A DNA stretch of 18,141 bases from Nitrospirota bacterium. GTDB lineage: Bacteria; Nitrospirota; Nitrospiria; Nitrospirales; UBA8639. The stretch spans positions 1-18,141 of the forward strand of contig JAOUNC010000011.1 in assembly GCA_029881175.1 (NCBI GenBank). Direction: 5' to 3'. Position numbers and translations under genes: made by a program. Of this stretch, positions 6,109 through 14,938 are shown in pieces. The stretch's first letter is position 1; every line of letters starts with the position of its first letter. The notes beneath the pieces were generated by a model, which was not told the origin of the DNA, ran no database searches, and saw only the letters and a program-made list of their open reading frames with translations.

Positions 6109-6894
6109 TCATTCATTCGGGCGGAGCATGGCGCAGCCGGGATCTCTTGCGACGAACATACCAGAAATTTTTCGATTATCTTCTTTGAAGGCCTTGTGCC
6201 ACCAGCAGGCGGCGTTCCACAGATGTTCAGGGGCACTGTTGTGCTCGGATGCGCCAGGGGTAACGCCCAACCCCAATCCTTCAAAGATAAATTCGATGTA
6301 AGAAGAAGCAGGGATGGGCATACCTTCCCGTAAGGGGTTCCGCTTGGCCCCTTGCGACCAAAGATAGCTTTGCCACGCTCCCAGCATATCCCAAAAGTTA
6401 TACCGCACCCGATCCTGGTTCCAATTCACTGCCTGCCTTTTCAGTTTCCTGGCTTCCTCCTCCGACATACTCACCGCCACTAACCCCACATTGGCGTCGA
6501 TGTCTTTATTTTCATACTGGCCTAACGTGCCTTCGTTGATACCGTTGCATTCCGGCCTGGGGAAGACCCCGTTTCGTGGATGCAGCGGCACTTCAAGAAT
6601 CGGCAAGGACCGCATGGAGGTTCGGGAAGTCACCGGTGCCGCCGCCACAAAGACATGAGACCAGTAAGAGGGCCGCAAGTCCCACCGCAGCATGGCTTGA
6701 GCCGTTCGCAACGTATGTCCAGGCACGTCTCTGCTGCCGATCAACCCAACCGTCATCAAGCCGCGATTGCCAATGCCCTGCTTCTCCAAATCCGCGAAGG
6801 CAGCACTAAAAAACTGCAAGTTGGTGCGTTTGGAATATTTGTTGGTCCAGTCTTTGATCGCTGGGTTTCTGGTTGAGGATTGAGAATGCCGCAT
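6109..6894 (-). CDS. Unrecognised 261-aa protein, possibly permuted NlpC/P60 (papain-like) fold
   Basis: I cannot name the family with confidence. The start ATG at 6894 is supported by AAAGGAATT about 8 nt upstream. No signal peptide or membrane segment is seen. The order of motifs recalls circularly permuted NlpC/P60 (YiiX/YebB-like) proteins: an early GLIGSRD strand and amphipathic helix, then SHVFVAAAP with a possible catalytic His80, then DRVRYNFWDMLGAWQSYLW (like the 'G.pYdf' segment), then PASSYIEFIFEGLGL, where those enzymes have a Cys-containing 'CSxLV' helix. Here the Cys position would be Ser197 or Ser198. C116, C231 and C254 are the only cysteines and do not fit that position. If the assignment is right, it is a Ser variant or inactive. 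It is the gene before aguB and may belong to the same transcript. Confidence 0.55.
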   Translation of the reverse strand: MRHSQSSTRNPAIKDWTNKYSKRTNLQFFSAAFADLEKQGIGNRGLMTVGLIGSRDVPGHTLRTAQAMLRWDLRPSYWSHVFVAAAPVTSRTSMRSLPILEVPLHPRNGVFPRPECNGINEGTLGQYENKDIDANVGLVAVSMSEEEARKLKRQAVNWNQDRVRYNFWDMLGAWQSYLWSQGAKRNPLREGMPIPASSYIEFIFEGLGLGVTPGASEHNSAPEHLWNAACWWHKAFKEDNRKISGMFVARDPGCAMLRPNE

Positions 6895-6983
6895 GGTGAA
6901 TTCCTTTCTGAAGTGACATCAGATGGATAGGATGGGAGGAGAAGACTGCTCAACGCTGTTCGTGAATATTCCCCCTCGATAAG

Positions 6984-7043
6984 TCCTCACCCTCACCCAA
7001 ACCGTTCGTTGCTCTTCGGAACAAACGCCTGCAAGGGAGAGGG
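6984..7043 (-). repeat. Diverged palindromic repeat between the 261-aa gene and the phoD-like gene
   Basis: TCCTCACCCTCACCC opens the element and GCAAGGGAGAGGG closes it, the same pyrimidine and purine blocks as the copies around the DUF559 module. The centre differs: CGTTCGTT and AACAAACG form an imperfect inner stem around GCTCTTCGG. AACCGT (near 6999) and ACGGTT (near 7046) add an outer match. Confidence 0.55.
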
Positions 7044-7078
7044 CGTACGGTTCAGGCTTGGAGTCAAGTTCCTACCTG

Positions 7079-8530
7079 CTACCTTAATAGTAATTCTTTT
7101 TTAAACAGTTGCTTCAAGGGACCGCCCAGTCCTTGCGGGGGCGCATCTTCATCCCAATCAATCTGAATCGCCTTGGCCGGCAACCGCCAAAGTTCCAATT
7201 CGAACCTGACTCGAGGACTTTCGCCAACCAAAGTTCCTGGAAGCATTCGCACCAGGCCCACATTGTTTGCGATGGTCGGGATTTCTTTGGTTTGCGGGAA
7301 TTGAATAGTCCAAATCGATTTCCCACCCTTGGCATTGGGATGCACCAGAATCCGTTCCGGAGGGGCTTCCGGTTTCGTGTTTCCTGGACTAATCATCGCC
7401 GCCGGTGAGGCGATGAATTCCGGGACCCCGTGGGGCGCATCGGGATAAGGGCCATGGGCCTCTGCATAACGTCCCGTATGAATATCCCCGGACAATACTA
7501 AAATATCGTGGGGCCGATTGTGGGTATTCTGCCCCCCGAGCGACCGTTCGATCACGCGCCAGAGCCTGGCGTAATCGTCCTTGAAATTCGACAAGGAATG
7601 GTCTTTGTAATCCCCGTCTTTTTGAAAGAGCGGCTGGCCTAACACGATTACACCTGGCCCCGTCAAGCCCTGTTGCCAGCCTTCCAGGGCATTCCATTGG
7701 GCATCCGACATGAAGGGGTTTTTGCCTTTTTTGTCACACCTCACCCGTTCGGATCGTGTGTCGGCCATGAAAAAGGATACAGGGTCAATGGCAAAGGAAT
7801 ACCACCGGGCTTCCTCAGGGTTGAGACACCGCTGGAACTGGTAATAGAGAATCTCTGCCGCCGGACCATAGGTATTGCAATGGGCATCATCCCAGGCTTG
7901 GAGCAAATGTTTTTGGGTTTCCGGGTAATCGTTCCAGTATTCGTGATCGTCACAAGTAATGAAATTGGGACAGAGTTGCAGGACTTCCCGGTAATATTCA
8001 TCTCCCCAATATCGGCGATAGCGATCTCCAAAGAGTTCGATCGGCCTCTTATCGAAATTCCAGTAAATGGGCCAATCCAGATAGACTTGATCCCCAACCA
8101 ACATTTTAAAATGCGGATGAGCGAGTGCCTGCAGATCCTTCATCCCTGCTCGGTAATAGCCATCCCGATCGGCGTTTTGCCAAAAACAAGAGGCAAAGAG
8201 GAAGGTGACGCCCTTGTCGGTCACTTGCTGGGGAAGCGTGGACCAGGTGAAAGTTTGCACATCACCATTAATCCCCACGGTGATGTGATACAGGGCACCG
8301 GTCGAAGGGGGATTCTGCAATAACCGTACGGACCATACCCCTATCCGCCGCTTCAACCCCGAGAGGGGCGGGAGCAGCTTCCATTCGGTTTGAACAGGGA
8401 TCACGGAGCTCCCTTTCCGCACTTCAAGGGGCGGAGGAGTAAAACTTCCCTCCCCTTTCTGAGAACACCAGATCCGCCAACCTTGGCCGTCTGGGAAAGG
8501 CGCTCCTGGTACGATCCATAGATCCATCAT
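7079..8530 (-). CDS. PhoD-like phosphoesterase (alkaline phosphatase D family)
   Basis: Metallophosphoesterase of the PhoD family, hydrolysing phosphomonoesters or diesters; the substrate is unknown. The 483-aa product has an N-terminal beta-rich region (about 1-100), then the metal-binding core: FASCFW (about 112-117), VGDQVYLDW with D147, CDDHEYWND (D194, D195, H196), MADTRSER (D257) and LSGDIHTG (D349, H351). These cover the expected ligand positions. Unlike secreted PhoD enzymes there is no Tat or Sec signal peptide (it begins MMDLWIVPGAPFP), so a cytoplasmic location is inferred. Two ATG codons in tandem (8530 and 8527) can start it, and neither has a strong Shine-Dalgarno. It starts 24 nt after the BrkB-family stop codon, which suggests co-transcription. 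Confidence 0.87.
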   Translation of the reverse strand: MMDLWIVPGAPFPDGQGWRIWCSQKGEGSFTPPPLEVRKGSSVIPVQTEWKLLPPLSGLKRRIGVWSVRLLQNPPSTGALYHITVGINGDVQTFTWSTLPQQVTDKGVTFLFASCFWQNADRDGYYRAGMKDLQALAHPHFKMLVGDQVYLDWPIYWNFDKRPIELFGDRYRRYWGDEYYREVLQLCPNFITCDDHEYWNDYPETQKHLLQAWDDAHCNTYGPAAEILYYQFQRCLNPEEARWYSFAIDPVSFFMADTRSERVRCDKKGKNPFMSDAQWNALEGWQQGLTGPGVIVLGQPLFQKDGDYKDHSLSNFKDDYARLWRVIERSLGGQNTHNRPHDILVLSGDIHTGRYAEAHGPYPDAPHGVPEFIASPAAMISPGNTKPEAPPERILVHPNAKGGKSIWTIQFPQTKEIPTIANNVGLVRMLPGTLVGESPRVRFELELWRLPAKAIQIDWDEDAPPQGLGGPLKQLFKKELLLR

Positions 8531-8554
8531 GAATGGTGCCGAAAAGATAAAGGG

Positions 8555-10027
8555 CTAGGATGAACGCCATTTCCCCACGGGAGGAAAGTCGGATGGTGGT
8601 TTTTCTGGAATATCTTCGGGTTCAAGGGCCATGCTGCGCGTCGGTTCGTTTGTTGCAGAAAGACTCGAGTCCACTTCGGAGCCATTTTCCCATTCTTCAT
8701 CCGGCACTGGATCAATTGGCTGATCTTCCACCAGGTGCCGGAGCGTGATGCCCTCTAACGCATCTTGCACGGCCACATCACGTCGCATCAATAATTGACT
8801 AATAATATCCGTGCCAACGGTATACCCTTGCGGCCCATTATGTAATTGATGTTGAACCACCTTCAACACCTCAGTTACGGCAATTGCTTCAGGAGGCCGA
8901 GCCAACACTACCCCTTTCGGCCGATCGGTATGCACGAGGATATTAGCTTGAATCAGATCACTCAGTAACGATTCCACCAACGTGAGGGGCACATGTTGGA
9001 CACGAGCTAATTGTTCGCCTTTCAGGGGAGCTTTACCCGCTATGAACCGCTGAGTGATATGTCCGAGGAGAGCTAAGGTTAAATACTCCCGAAAGAGCGG
9101 TGTTTGGTGCTTTCGACTCAAATGCAATAAATACGCAGAGGGGTGTTGATGGTAATACGCCACTTGAGCCCCGGCCAGGACAATCAACCAACCCACATAG
9201 AGCCAGATAAGGAAGAGAATGAGGACCGCAAAGCTAGAATAAATCGCACTATATTTCCCGGAACTCGCCACGAAGGCTGCGAACGCCAAGCCTGCGACTT
9301 GCCAAATGATTCCGGCCGTGACCCCACCCACTAAAGCCGAGCTGAGATTGACTGACGTATTCGGCACAAATTTATAGAGAAATGTGAAAATTCCACACAT
9401 AAACAAAAAGGGGAGAAGATTTGTGAGGGCCAGGATAAGAGAGCCAAATGGCTGAATCTCCATCACTCGTTGGACCAGCCAATGGCTCTGGGAAGACGCC
9501 ATCAGACCAAAGGCGGTGAAAACAAACACCGGGCCAAGCAGGACGACGCTTAAATAATCAGTGATTCGTCTGCCCAAGGAACGCCCTTCTTCCACACGCC
9601 AGATGGAATTGAGGGCCTCTTCGATTTTTTCAATGAGGGAATAGGTGGTATAGAAAAGTCCGGCCACACCGATGGCTCCCAAAACCCCAACTTTCAAGTT
9701 GTCGACAAACCGGATAATATTCGTGGTAATCTCTGTTCCTTTATCTCCTAAGGGATCGAGCGCTTGAGAAAGAATGGGTTCAATTTGTTGATGCACACCA
9801 AAAGCTTTCAGAACTGAAAACATAACCGCTAAAAATGGCACCAATGATAGGAGCGTCGTATACACCAAGCTCGTCGCTCGAATACTCAGAAAGCTTTCGC
9901 GAAATTCTGTGGCCGCCACTAACCCCAGACGCAACAATTTAACGCCCAACTGACGAACGCCAGTGAGCTCGTGGACCTTAACGACCCACACATCATGTTC
10001 GCAAAATCGTATGATTCGATCAATCAT
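8555..10027 (-). CDS. YihY/BrkB family inner-membrane protein with cytoplasmic winged-helix-like tail
   Basis: Integral membrane protein of the YihY/BrkB family, once misannotated as ribonuclease BN; function uncertain, possibly transport. Six hydrophobic segments fit the family, at about residues 50-72, 112-132, 158-180, 195-222, 232-255 and 263-290. Family landmarks include RATSLVYTTLLSLVPFLAV, the IEEALNSIWRV loop and SAIYSSFAVLILFLIWLY. After about residue 300 comes a soluble domain of about 140 residues (LTLALLGHITQRF... through VLKVVQHQL), helix-rich and resembling the winged-helix tail seen in longer family members. The last 50 residues are acidic and proline-rich. The ATG at 10027 has AAGGAA rather far upstream (about 14 nt). 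It is the first gene of the leftward run and is divergent from the TPR lipoprotein. Confidence 0.88.
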   Translation of the reverse strand: MIDRIIRFCEHDVWVVKVHELTGVRQLGVKLLRLGLVAATEFRESFLSIRATSLVYTTLLSLVPFLAVMFSVLKAFGVHQQIEPILSQALDPLGDKGTEITTNIIRFVDNLKVGVLGAIGVAGLFYTTYSLIEKIEEALNSIWRVEEGRSLGRRITDYLSVVLLGPVFVFTAFGLMASSQSHWLVQRVMEIQPFGSLILALTNLLPFLFMCGIFTFLYKFVPNTSVNLSSALVGGVTAGIIWQVAGLAFAAFVASSGKYSAIYSSFAVLILFLIWLYVGWLIVLAGAQVAYYHQHPSAYLLHLSRKHQTPLFREYLTLALLGHITQRFIAGKAPLKGEQLARVQHVPLTLVESLLSDLIQANILVHTDRPKGVVLARPPEAIAVTEVLKVVQHQLHNGPQGYTVGTDIISQLLMRRDVAVQDALEGITLRHLVEDQPIDPVPDEEWENGSEVDSSLSATNEPTRSMALEPEDIPEKPPSDFPPVGKWRSS

Positions 10028-10182
10028 GTAACCTGTCGTTCCTTGTGCCTACCCTACAAAGAGACGGAAGAAATGTCCAGACACCATCCCCCGTTCTCGT
10101 GCGAAAAGGATGGGGGCCGATGCCCTTTCTTCCCGAATTCATCACGGCATCTATTTTCAGTTATGGGCAGCTGGTCATCATA

Positions 10183-10749
10183 ATGATTAGGCAACCGATG
10201 TTCTCGGGGTTGCTCGCGTTGGCTTTTGCACTGCTTTGTGTTTCCGGTTGCTCCGAATCCTCTGAATGGGACCAGCAATGGGAGGCCATTCAACACAACA
10301 TTCGCGCTGGCAAGCTCTCTCAGGCGCACACCCAACTACAGAATATCTTACCAGCCATTCGCGAGAATGGACCTTCAGATACGCGATATGCTCAGATTAT
10401 TTATCAACTGGGTGAAATTGCCCGGCTGGAAGGGAACACGACCCAAGCCGAATCCTATTACTGGAAAGCGTTGCCCCTCATTGCCCAATCCCTCGGCCCG
10501 GAACACCTCCACATGGCTGACCCATTGACTGAACTGGCCACCATCTATCAGCACAACGGCCAACCGAAGATTGCCGCGCCCTTGCTCAAACGGGCACTGG
10601 CTATTCGTGAAAAAACATGGGGCACGTCTGACCGACAATTACTCCCCACCCTCAAGCATTATCATATCTTGCTCATGTTGATCGACAATCACGAAGAGGC
10701 CGTACAAATTGTGACTCGCATCTCCCATCTTGAGCAAGCATCTTTCTAA
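10183..10749 (+). CDS. TPR-containing lipoprotein
   Basis: Predicted lipoprotein of 188 aa. From the ATG at 10183 the N terminus is MIRQPMFSGLLALAFALLC, followed by VSGC, a lipobox with the modified Cys at residue 23. An ATG at 10198 (MFSGLL) also works and lies 8 nt after AGG. An open frame reaches back to 10045 but would bury the signal peptide, so it is rejected. The mature part holds tetratricopeptide repeats of the kinesin-light-chain kind: YAQIIYQLGEIARLEGN..., ADPLTELATIYQHNGQ... and LLPTLKHYHILLMLI. Such domains bind partner proteins; the partner is not evident. Ser at +2 suggests outer-membrane sorting. It is divergent from the BrkB gene and 230 nt upstream of the HD-GYP gene. Confidence 0.8.
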   Translation: MIRQPMFSGLLALAFALLCVSGCSESSEWDQQWEAIQHNIRAGKLSQAHTQLQNILPAIRENGPSDTRYAQIIYQLGEIARLEGNTTQAESYYWKALPLIAQSLGPEHLHMADPLTELATIYQHNGQPKIAAPLLKRALAIREKTWGTSDRQLLPTLKHYHILLMLIDNHEEAVQIVTRISHLEQASF

Positions 10750-10979
10750 TTCCGTGGTTCTTCATTGGCCATCGCACGGAGGATCTCCTCGCGGTCGTTG
10801 AGCTCTTGCCTCTTTTGCCCCCTCGCTGAAGCCATATTCGCCTTGTTTCTATTGCGCTTTTGGCATGATTACCGTAGGATTGGCTTTTAATTTTTAATCC
10901 CCTAACGGGTGCGAACAACCAAAGTTTTTTGACGTCGTCTCTGGTGCGGTTTCCATCTCCTCTTGCTATCCCCTTCGCA

Positions 10980-12200
10980 ATGAAAAAACGCATTGCTATT
11001 CAAGACTTGCGACCAGGAATGTATATCGCCGCGATGGACCAGTCCTGGTTTCAAACGCCCTTTCTTCGTCACAAATGGCTGGTCAAACGAGATGACGAAA
11101 TTACCTTGTTGCGCAGCTATGGAGTGCAAGAGGTGGTTATTGATACAGAAAAGGGGTGCGATGTAACCGAGACATCCAGCCTTCATGAAGCCTCAACAGC
11201 TCCTGATAGCTCTGACGAAACACCCTCATCCCCACATTCCACCTTCGGGCCAAATCCCGAAGACATCGAATCGGCACGGCTACTCCGTGCGGAAGCCATT
11301 TCAACGCTGGATCTATTTTTTCGTCAAATGGAATCTCCCTCCCCACAGCATCTTCTGGAAGTTCGCAGTGTGGTGAGCACTTTGCTTGATGGGATCTTAG
11401 AGCATCAATCCGCCATGGTGGCCTTGATCCAAATGCGCCGTTTCGATGCCAATCTTGCGACCCATGGCGTCGATACGGGAGTCCTCGCGATGGCCATCGG
11501 GCAAGAATCCGGGTGCCCCCCGTCAGAGCTCAAGCTTCTAGGACTAGCCGCCCTGGTTCACGATATCGGACAACTGCGCTTGCCGCTCAATCTATTGCGA
11601 AAAGTTGAGCCTTACACCCCTCAGGATCACAAATTGATTCAGGCTCATTGTGAGATGGGTAAAACCATCCTCAATCAGTTTCCGGATTTTCCTGAAGAAT
11701 CAAAACAAATGGTCTTGCAACATCATGAGCGACTTGATGGGTCAGGATATCCCCAAGGTTTACAGGGAAGCACCATTTCTCCGCTCACACAAATTCTGAG
11801 TATTGCTGACACCTATGATGCCCAGATCAGCGGCCGATGCAGCCAGCCGCCAGTCCCTCCGGCACGAGCCTTATCAGAATTGTATCGGGCCGCCATTGCA
11901 GGACAATACGCCACAGCCATTGTTCAGCACCTTATTCAACTCTTGGGCGTCTATCCTATTGGCTCACTCGTCCTATTGAATACCGGGGAACAGGCTGTGG
12001 TGATTTGGGTCCATAGCCATTCACGTCTCACGCCTACGATTAAATTGCTCAAAAACGCGTCTGGGCAGCCGTATGAAGAACAAGAAATTATCGACTTGTC
12101 CTCGCAAACAAATAACGGAACATTCCGCTCCATTCAAGAATCCATCGATCCCCATGAAGCAGGATGGGATCTGCCAAAGGTGCTGGACTCCTTATGGTAA
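10980..12200 (+). CDS. DUF3391/HD-GYP domain phosphodiesterase
   Basis: Likely cyclic-di-GMP phosphodiesterase, cytoplasmic, 406 aa from the ATG at 10980. That start gives MKKRIAIQDLRPGMYI, the usual DUF3391 opening and the equivalent of the protein at the left edge; an upstream TTG at 10929 is less likely. Neither start has a clear Shine-Dalgarno. A DUF3391 module covers about 1-60 (SWFQTPFLRHKWLV), then a Ser/Pro/Glu-rich linker, then the HD-GYP core at about 130-315: H162, H194-D195 (VHDIGQLRLP), H223, H248-H249-E250 in the full signature HHERLDGSGYP, and D277 in IADTYDAQ. All expected metal ligands are present, so this is the better candidate for an active enzyme of the two paralogues. 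The histidine kinase gene begins 41 nt downstream, suggesting a shared operon. Confidence 0.92.
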   Translation: MKKRIAIQDLRPGMYIAAMDQSWFQTPFLRHKWLVKRDDEITLLRSYGVQEVVIDTEKGCDVTETSSLHEASTAPDSSDETPSSPHSTFGPNPEDIESARLLRAEAISTLDLFFRQMESPSPQHLLEVRSVVSTLLDGILEHQSAMVALIQMRRFDANLATHGVDTGVLAMAIGQESGCPPSELKLLGLAALVHDIGQLRLPLNLLRKVEPYTPQDHKLIQAHCEMGKTILNQFPDFPEESKQMVLQHHERLDGSGYPQGLQGSTISPLTQILSIADTYDAQISGRCSQPPVPPARALSELYRAAIAGQYATAIVQHLIQLLGVYPIGSLVLLNTGEQAVVIWVHSHSRLTPTIKLLKNASGQPYEEQEIIDLSSQTNNGTFRSIQESIDPHEAGWDLPKVLDSLW

Positions 12201-12241
12201 ACAGCAAGAGTCCAAATTTTCTTTTTCGCCGCGCTTAATCC

Positions 12242-14938
12242 ATGAACCCAAGCCATCCCATTCAGGACCTGCATGACATGGACCTTCCGAGTCTTAACCA
12301 AGCTCTGCGCTCAGCCCAAGCCTTTGTGCATACGCTAATGGATTCTATCCATATCGGCATTTGTCAGGTGAACACACAAGGGCAGATTCTCTCCCTCAAT
12401 TTGGAAGGGGCACGCATTCTTCACCGAACGGAGCAATCTTGCCTGGGGCATACCTTTCATGACTCTTCAGGCTGCCTTTCTGTCGACCCGATCACGCAGG
12501 AAGAAAGCTGCCCGATTCGCCAAGTGTTAAAAACCGGAAAATCTATTTGGACACCAAAATTGGTGATTCGGCGACCCAGCGGAGAAACCCGCTGGGTGGA
12601 ATTCCAATGTACCCAGTTCACAGACCCTCATAACCCCGGAGCATTGGTCATTTTCCGAGATTTGAGCCAACAACTCCAACAACATGAAGAGCACCAACAC
12701 CTGGCCTCAATGCCTGAAGAAAGCCCAAATCCCATTGTGGAAATAGATGCCCAAGGGCGGTTGGCTTATGCCAACCCAACCATGATCGCACTGTTAAATA
12801 CCTATGGTTTTCGAGAAGACGGCATCCCACAGGTCTTGCCTCCCGCTCTCATCCCTATCGTGATGGAATGCCTAAAATCCGCCACTCCCCTCAGAGGATT
12901 GACCGTGGTGATTGACCATCATCACTTTGATTGGACCTTTTCACCGATACAAGAAAAAGGCCTTGTCCGGGGATATGGGTTGGACATTACCAAGCATGTC
13001 CACGTCAGCAATCAACTAACGGAACTCCAATCGCAATATTCGTCATTGGTTGATTCCGCACACGAGGGCATTATTTCGGCTGACCTTCACGGCACCATGG
13101 TCTCATGGAATCCTGCAGCCGAGGCTATTTTCGGCTTTCAGCAGGAAGAGATCCTCGGCCATTCAATCCTAACCCTCTTAGAAGAAGGCTATCGCGACCT
13201 CTATCAAAAGGGGTTGGAGGATATCAGCTATGGCGAGCCAGCGGCTCACCCGATTCAGCGCCCGTTGGAATTGACTGGGCTTCGCAAAACGAGCGAATCA
13301 TTTCCCTTAGAAATATCACTGACGAGCTGGAAGGTGGGACTGGATACGCATTATGGCTTTATCCTGCGAGACATTTCTGATCGGAAACGCCTTGAGCAAT
13401 CCCTCCTCGAAGAAAAAGACCGCTTGGTCACCACACTTCAATCTCTCGAAGAGGGAATCATTACCACGGATCGAGAAGGCCGAATTACCTTTTTCAATAC
13501 GCTGGCTGAACAGATCACAGAATGGGCTTCTCAGGACGCCGTAACCCGGCCACTCCAAGAAGTGTTTCGTTTAACCAACGAAGACTTCAAGTCAGAAGAC
13601 CACACAACGTTGCCATTCCCTTCCTCTTCGTCTGCTCTCACCGCAGAGGATTCCCCACTTCATCTCATGACCAAACATGGCCTGCAACGAACCATTTCTA
13701 TGAGGGAAACACCGATTCGTGATCACAGTTCTCACCTGATGGGTACGGTCATTGTGTTCCACGACATTACTGATCTGCACCGACAAGAAGCCGAACAGGA
13801 ACGGATCAACAAACTCAACTCCCTCGGAGTTTTGGCAGGAGGCCTTGCCCATGATTTTAATAATTTGCTCACAACGATTCTTGGAAATGTGTTCGTCGCA
13901 AAGTTACGGATGGTCCCTCAAGATCCCCTGGCTCAGAACCTGGAACAAGCCGAACAGGCTTGTCTTCGCGCCAAGGAGCTGACGCAGCAACTTTTGACGT
14001 TTGCCAAAGGCGGCGCCCCAATTAAGACCTCAATTGCGCTGGGCGATCTTCTACGAAAAAGTGCCATTTTTGCCTTATCAGGATCGTCCATCAGTTGTCA
14101 TTTCGACATTCCTCACGATCTGTGGCCATTAGATGCCGACGCGAGCCAGCTTCGACAAGTCATTCAAAACATCACGATCAATGCTCGACAAGCCATGGCT
14201 GAAGGCGGCCATTTTTCGATTCGTGTTGAAAATGCGGCGCTTCACACCCCAGCGACTCTCCCTTCACCTACCTTGCCCACTGGGAACTATGTGAAAATTT
14301 CATTTGAAGATCAGGGGCCGGGAATCAAAGAACAGGAGTTGCCCAACATATTTGATCCCTACTACACCACGAAGCCCGGGGCCTCCGGCTTGGGGTTGGC
14401 CACCGCACATAGCATTGTTCAGCAACATCAAGGATATATCAGTGTTAGCTCTGTATTAGGGAAAGGCACGACATTCACCGTCTACTTGCCATCATCGTAT
14501 TCAACGGTTCCAACAGATCATCAAGCCATTCCCAAAGGACGGGGGCGGGTTTTAGTGATGGACGATGAGCCAAGCATTTGTCGGATGGTCGAGGATGCCC
14601 TGACCCAATTCGGCTATGACGTCACCACCGTTGCTGATGGCCAAGCCGCCATTGACCGGTTTACTGAATCCTTGGCAAAAGGAAAAACCTTTGATGCCAT
14701 CCTCTTAGATCTCACGATTCCCGGTGGCATGGGTGGCAAGGATGCCATTCAACACCTCCGCAAATTAGACCCTCACGTCAAAGCCATTGTGACAAGTGGG
14801 TATTCGGACGACCCCATCATGTCGGACTTCCAAGCCTATGGATTCCAAGATATCTTGGTCAAACCCTACAAAATCACCGATCTCGCCAATACGCTCAAAG
14901 CGCTCTGCGCTCTCCAAAATGGCAAGACAAGCCATTAG
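12242..14938 (+). CDS. Soluble multi-PAS hybrid histidine kinase with C-terminal receiver domain
   Basis: Sensor kinase of 898 aa with no transmembrane segment, so it senses a cytoplasmic signal. Domains in order: PAS at about 25-145 (HIGICQVNTQGQILSLN), a weaker PAS at about 155-250, PAS at about 262-383 (AHEGIISADLHGTMVSWNPA), PAS at about 390-513 (EEGIITTDREGRITFFN), then HisKA with phospho-acceptor His537 in GGLAHDFNNLLTTILGN. The ATP-binding domain follows: N-box N643/N647, DQGPGI with D690, GLGLA at about 716-720. A receiver domain at about 768-890 has D774-D775, phospho-acceptor D823 (ILLDLTIPGG), S852 and K874 in KPY. All catalytic residues are present. PAS1 contains several Cys residues (C41, C67, C78, C90) that could be redox-sensitive, which is speculative. 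The first possible ATG is used because a stop lies two codons upstream in frame; the Shine-Dalgarno is weak. Confidence 0.95.
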   Translation: MNPSHPIQDLHDMDLPSLNQALRSAQAFVHTLMDSIHIGICQVNTQGQILSLNLEGARILHRTEQSCLGHTFHDSSGCLSVDPITQEESCPIRQVLKTGKSIWTPKLVIRRPSGETRWVEFQCTQFTDPHNPGALVIFRDLSQQLQQHEEHQHLASMPEESPNPIVEIDAQGRLAYANPTMIALLNTYGFREDGIPQVLPPALIPIVMECLKSATPLRGLTVVIDHHHFDWTFSPIQEKGLVRGYGLDITKHVHVSNQLTELQSQYSSLVDSAHEGIISADLHGTMVSWNPAAEAIFGFQQEEILGHSILTLLEEGYRDLYQKGLEDISYGEPAAHPIQRPLELTGLRKTSESFPLEISLTSWKVGLDTHYGFILRDISDRKRLEQSLLEEKDRLVTTLQSLEEGIITTDREGRITFFNTLAEQITEWASQDAVTRPLQEVFRLTNEDFKSEDHTTLPFPSSSSALTAEDSPLHLMTKHGLQRTISMRETPIRDHSSHLMGTVIVFHDITDLHRQEAEQERINKLNSLGVLAGGLAHDFNNLLTTILGNVFVAKLRMVPQDPLAQNLEQAEQACLRAKELTQQLLTFAKGGAPIKTSIALGDLLRKSAIFALSGSSISCHFDIPHDLWPLDADASQLRQVIQNITINARQAMAEGGHFSIRVENAALHTPATLPSPTLPTGNYVKISFEDQGPGIKEQELPNIFDPYYTTKPGASGLGLATAHSIVQQHQGYISVSSVLGKGTTFTVYLPSSYSTVPTDHQAIPKGRGRVLVMDDEPSICRMVEDALTQFGYDVTTVADGQAAIDRFTESLAKGKTFDAILLDLTIPGGMGGKDAIQHLRKLDPHVKAIVTSGYSDDPIMSDFQAYGFQDILVKPYKITDLANTLKALCALQNGKTSH

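Noticed and set aside
7673..8323. 216-codon plus-strand frame inside the phoD-like gene
   Set aside because: Antisense shadow of a well-supported gene whose motifs lie on the minus strand.
10083..10114. Short inverted repeat CCATCC/GGATGG between divergent genes
   Set aside because: Only 6-bp arms with a long loop and no T-run; not enough to call an operator or terminator.
10045..10182. Upstream extension of the TPR lipoprotein frame
   Set aside because: It would put 46 residues before a clear lipoprotein signal peptide; the start at 10183 or 10198 is more natural.
10929..10979. TTG start and 17-residue extension of the second HD-GYP protein
   Set aside because: The paralogue and the usual DUF3391 opening begin at KKRI, matching the ATG at 10980; there is no Shine-Dalgarno for the TTG.
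10673..10993. 106-codon minus-strand frame between the TPR lipoprotein and the HD-GYP gene
   Set aside because: Arg/Ser-rich composition, overlaps both genes, no recognisable motif.
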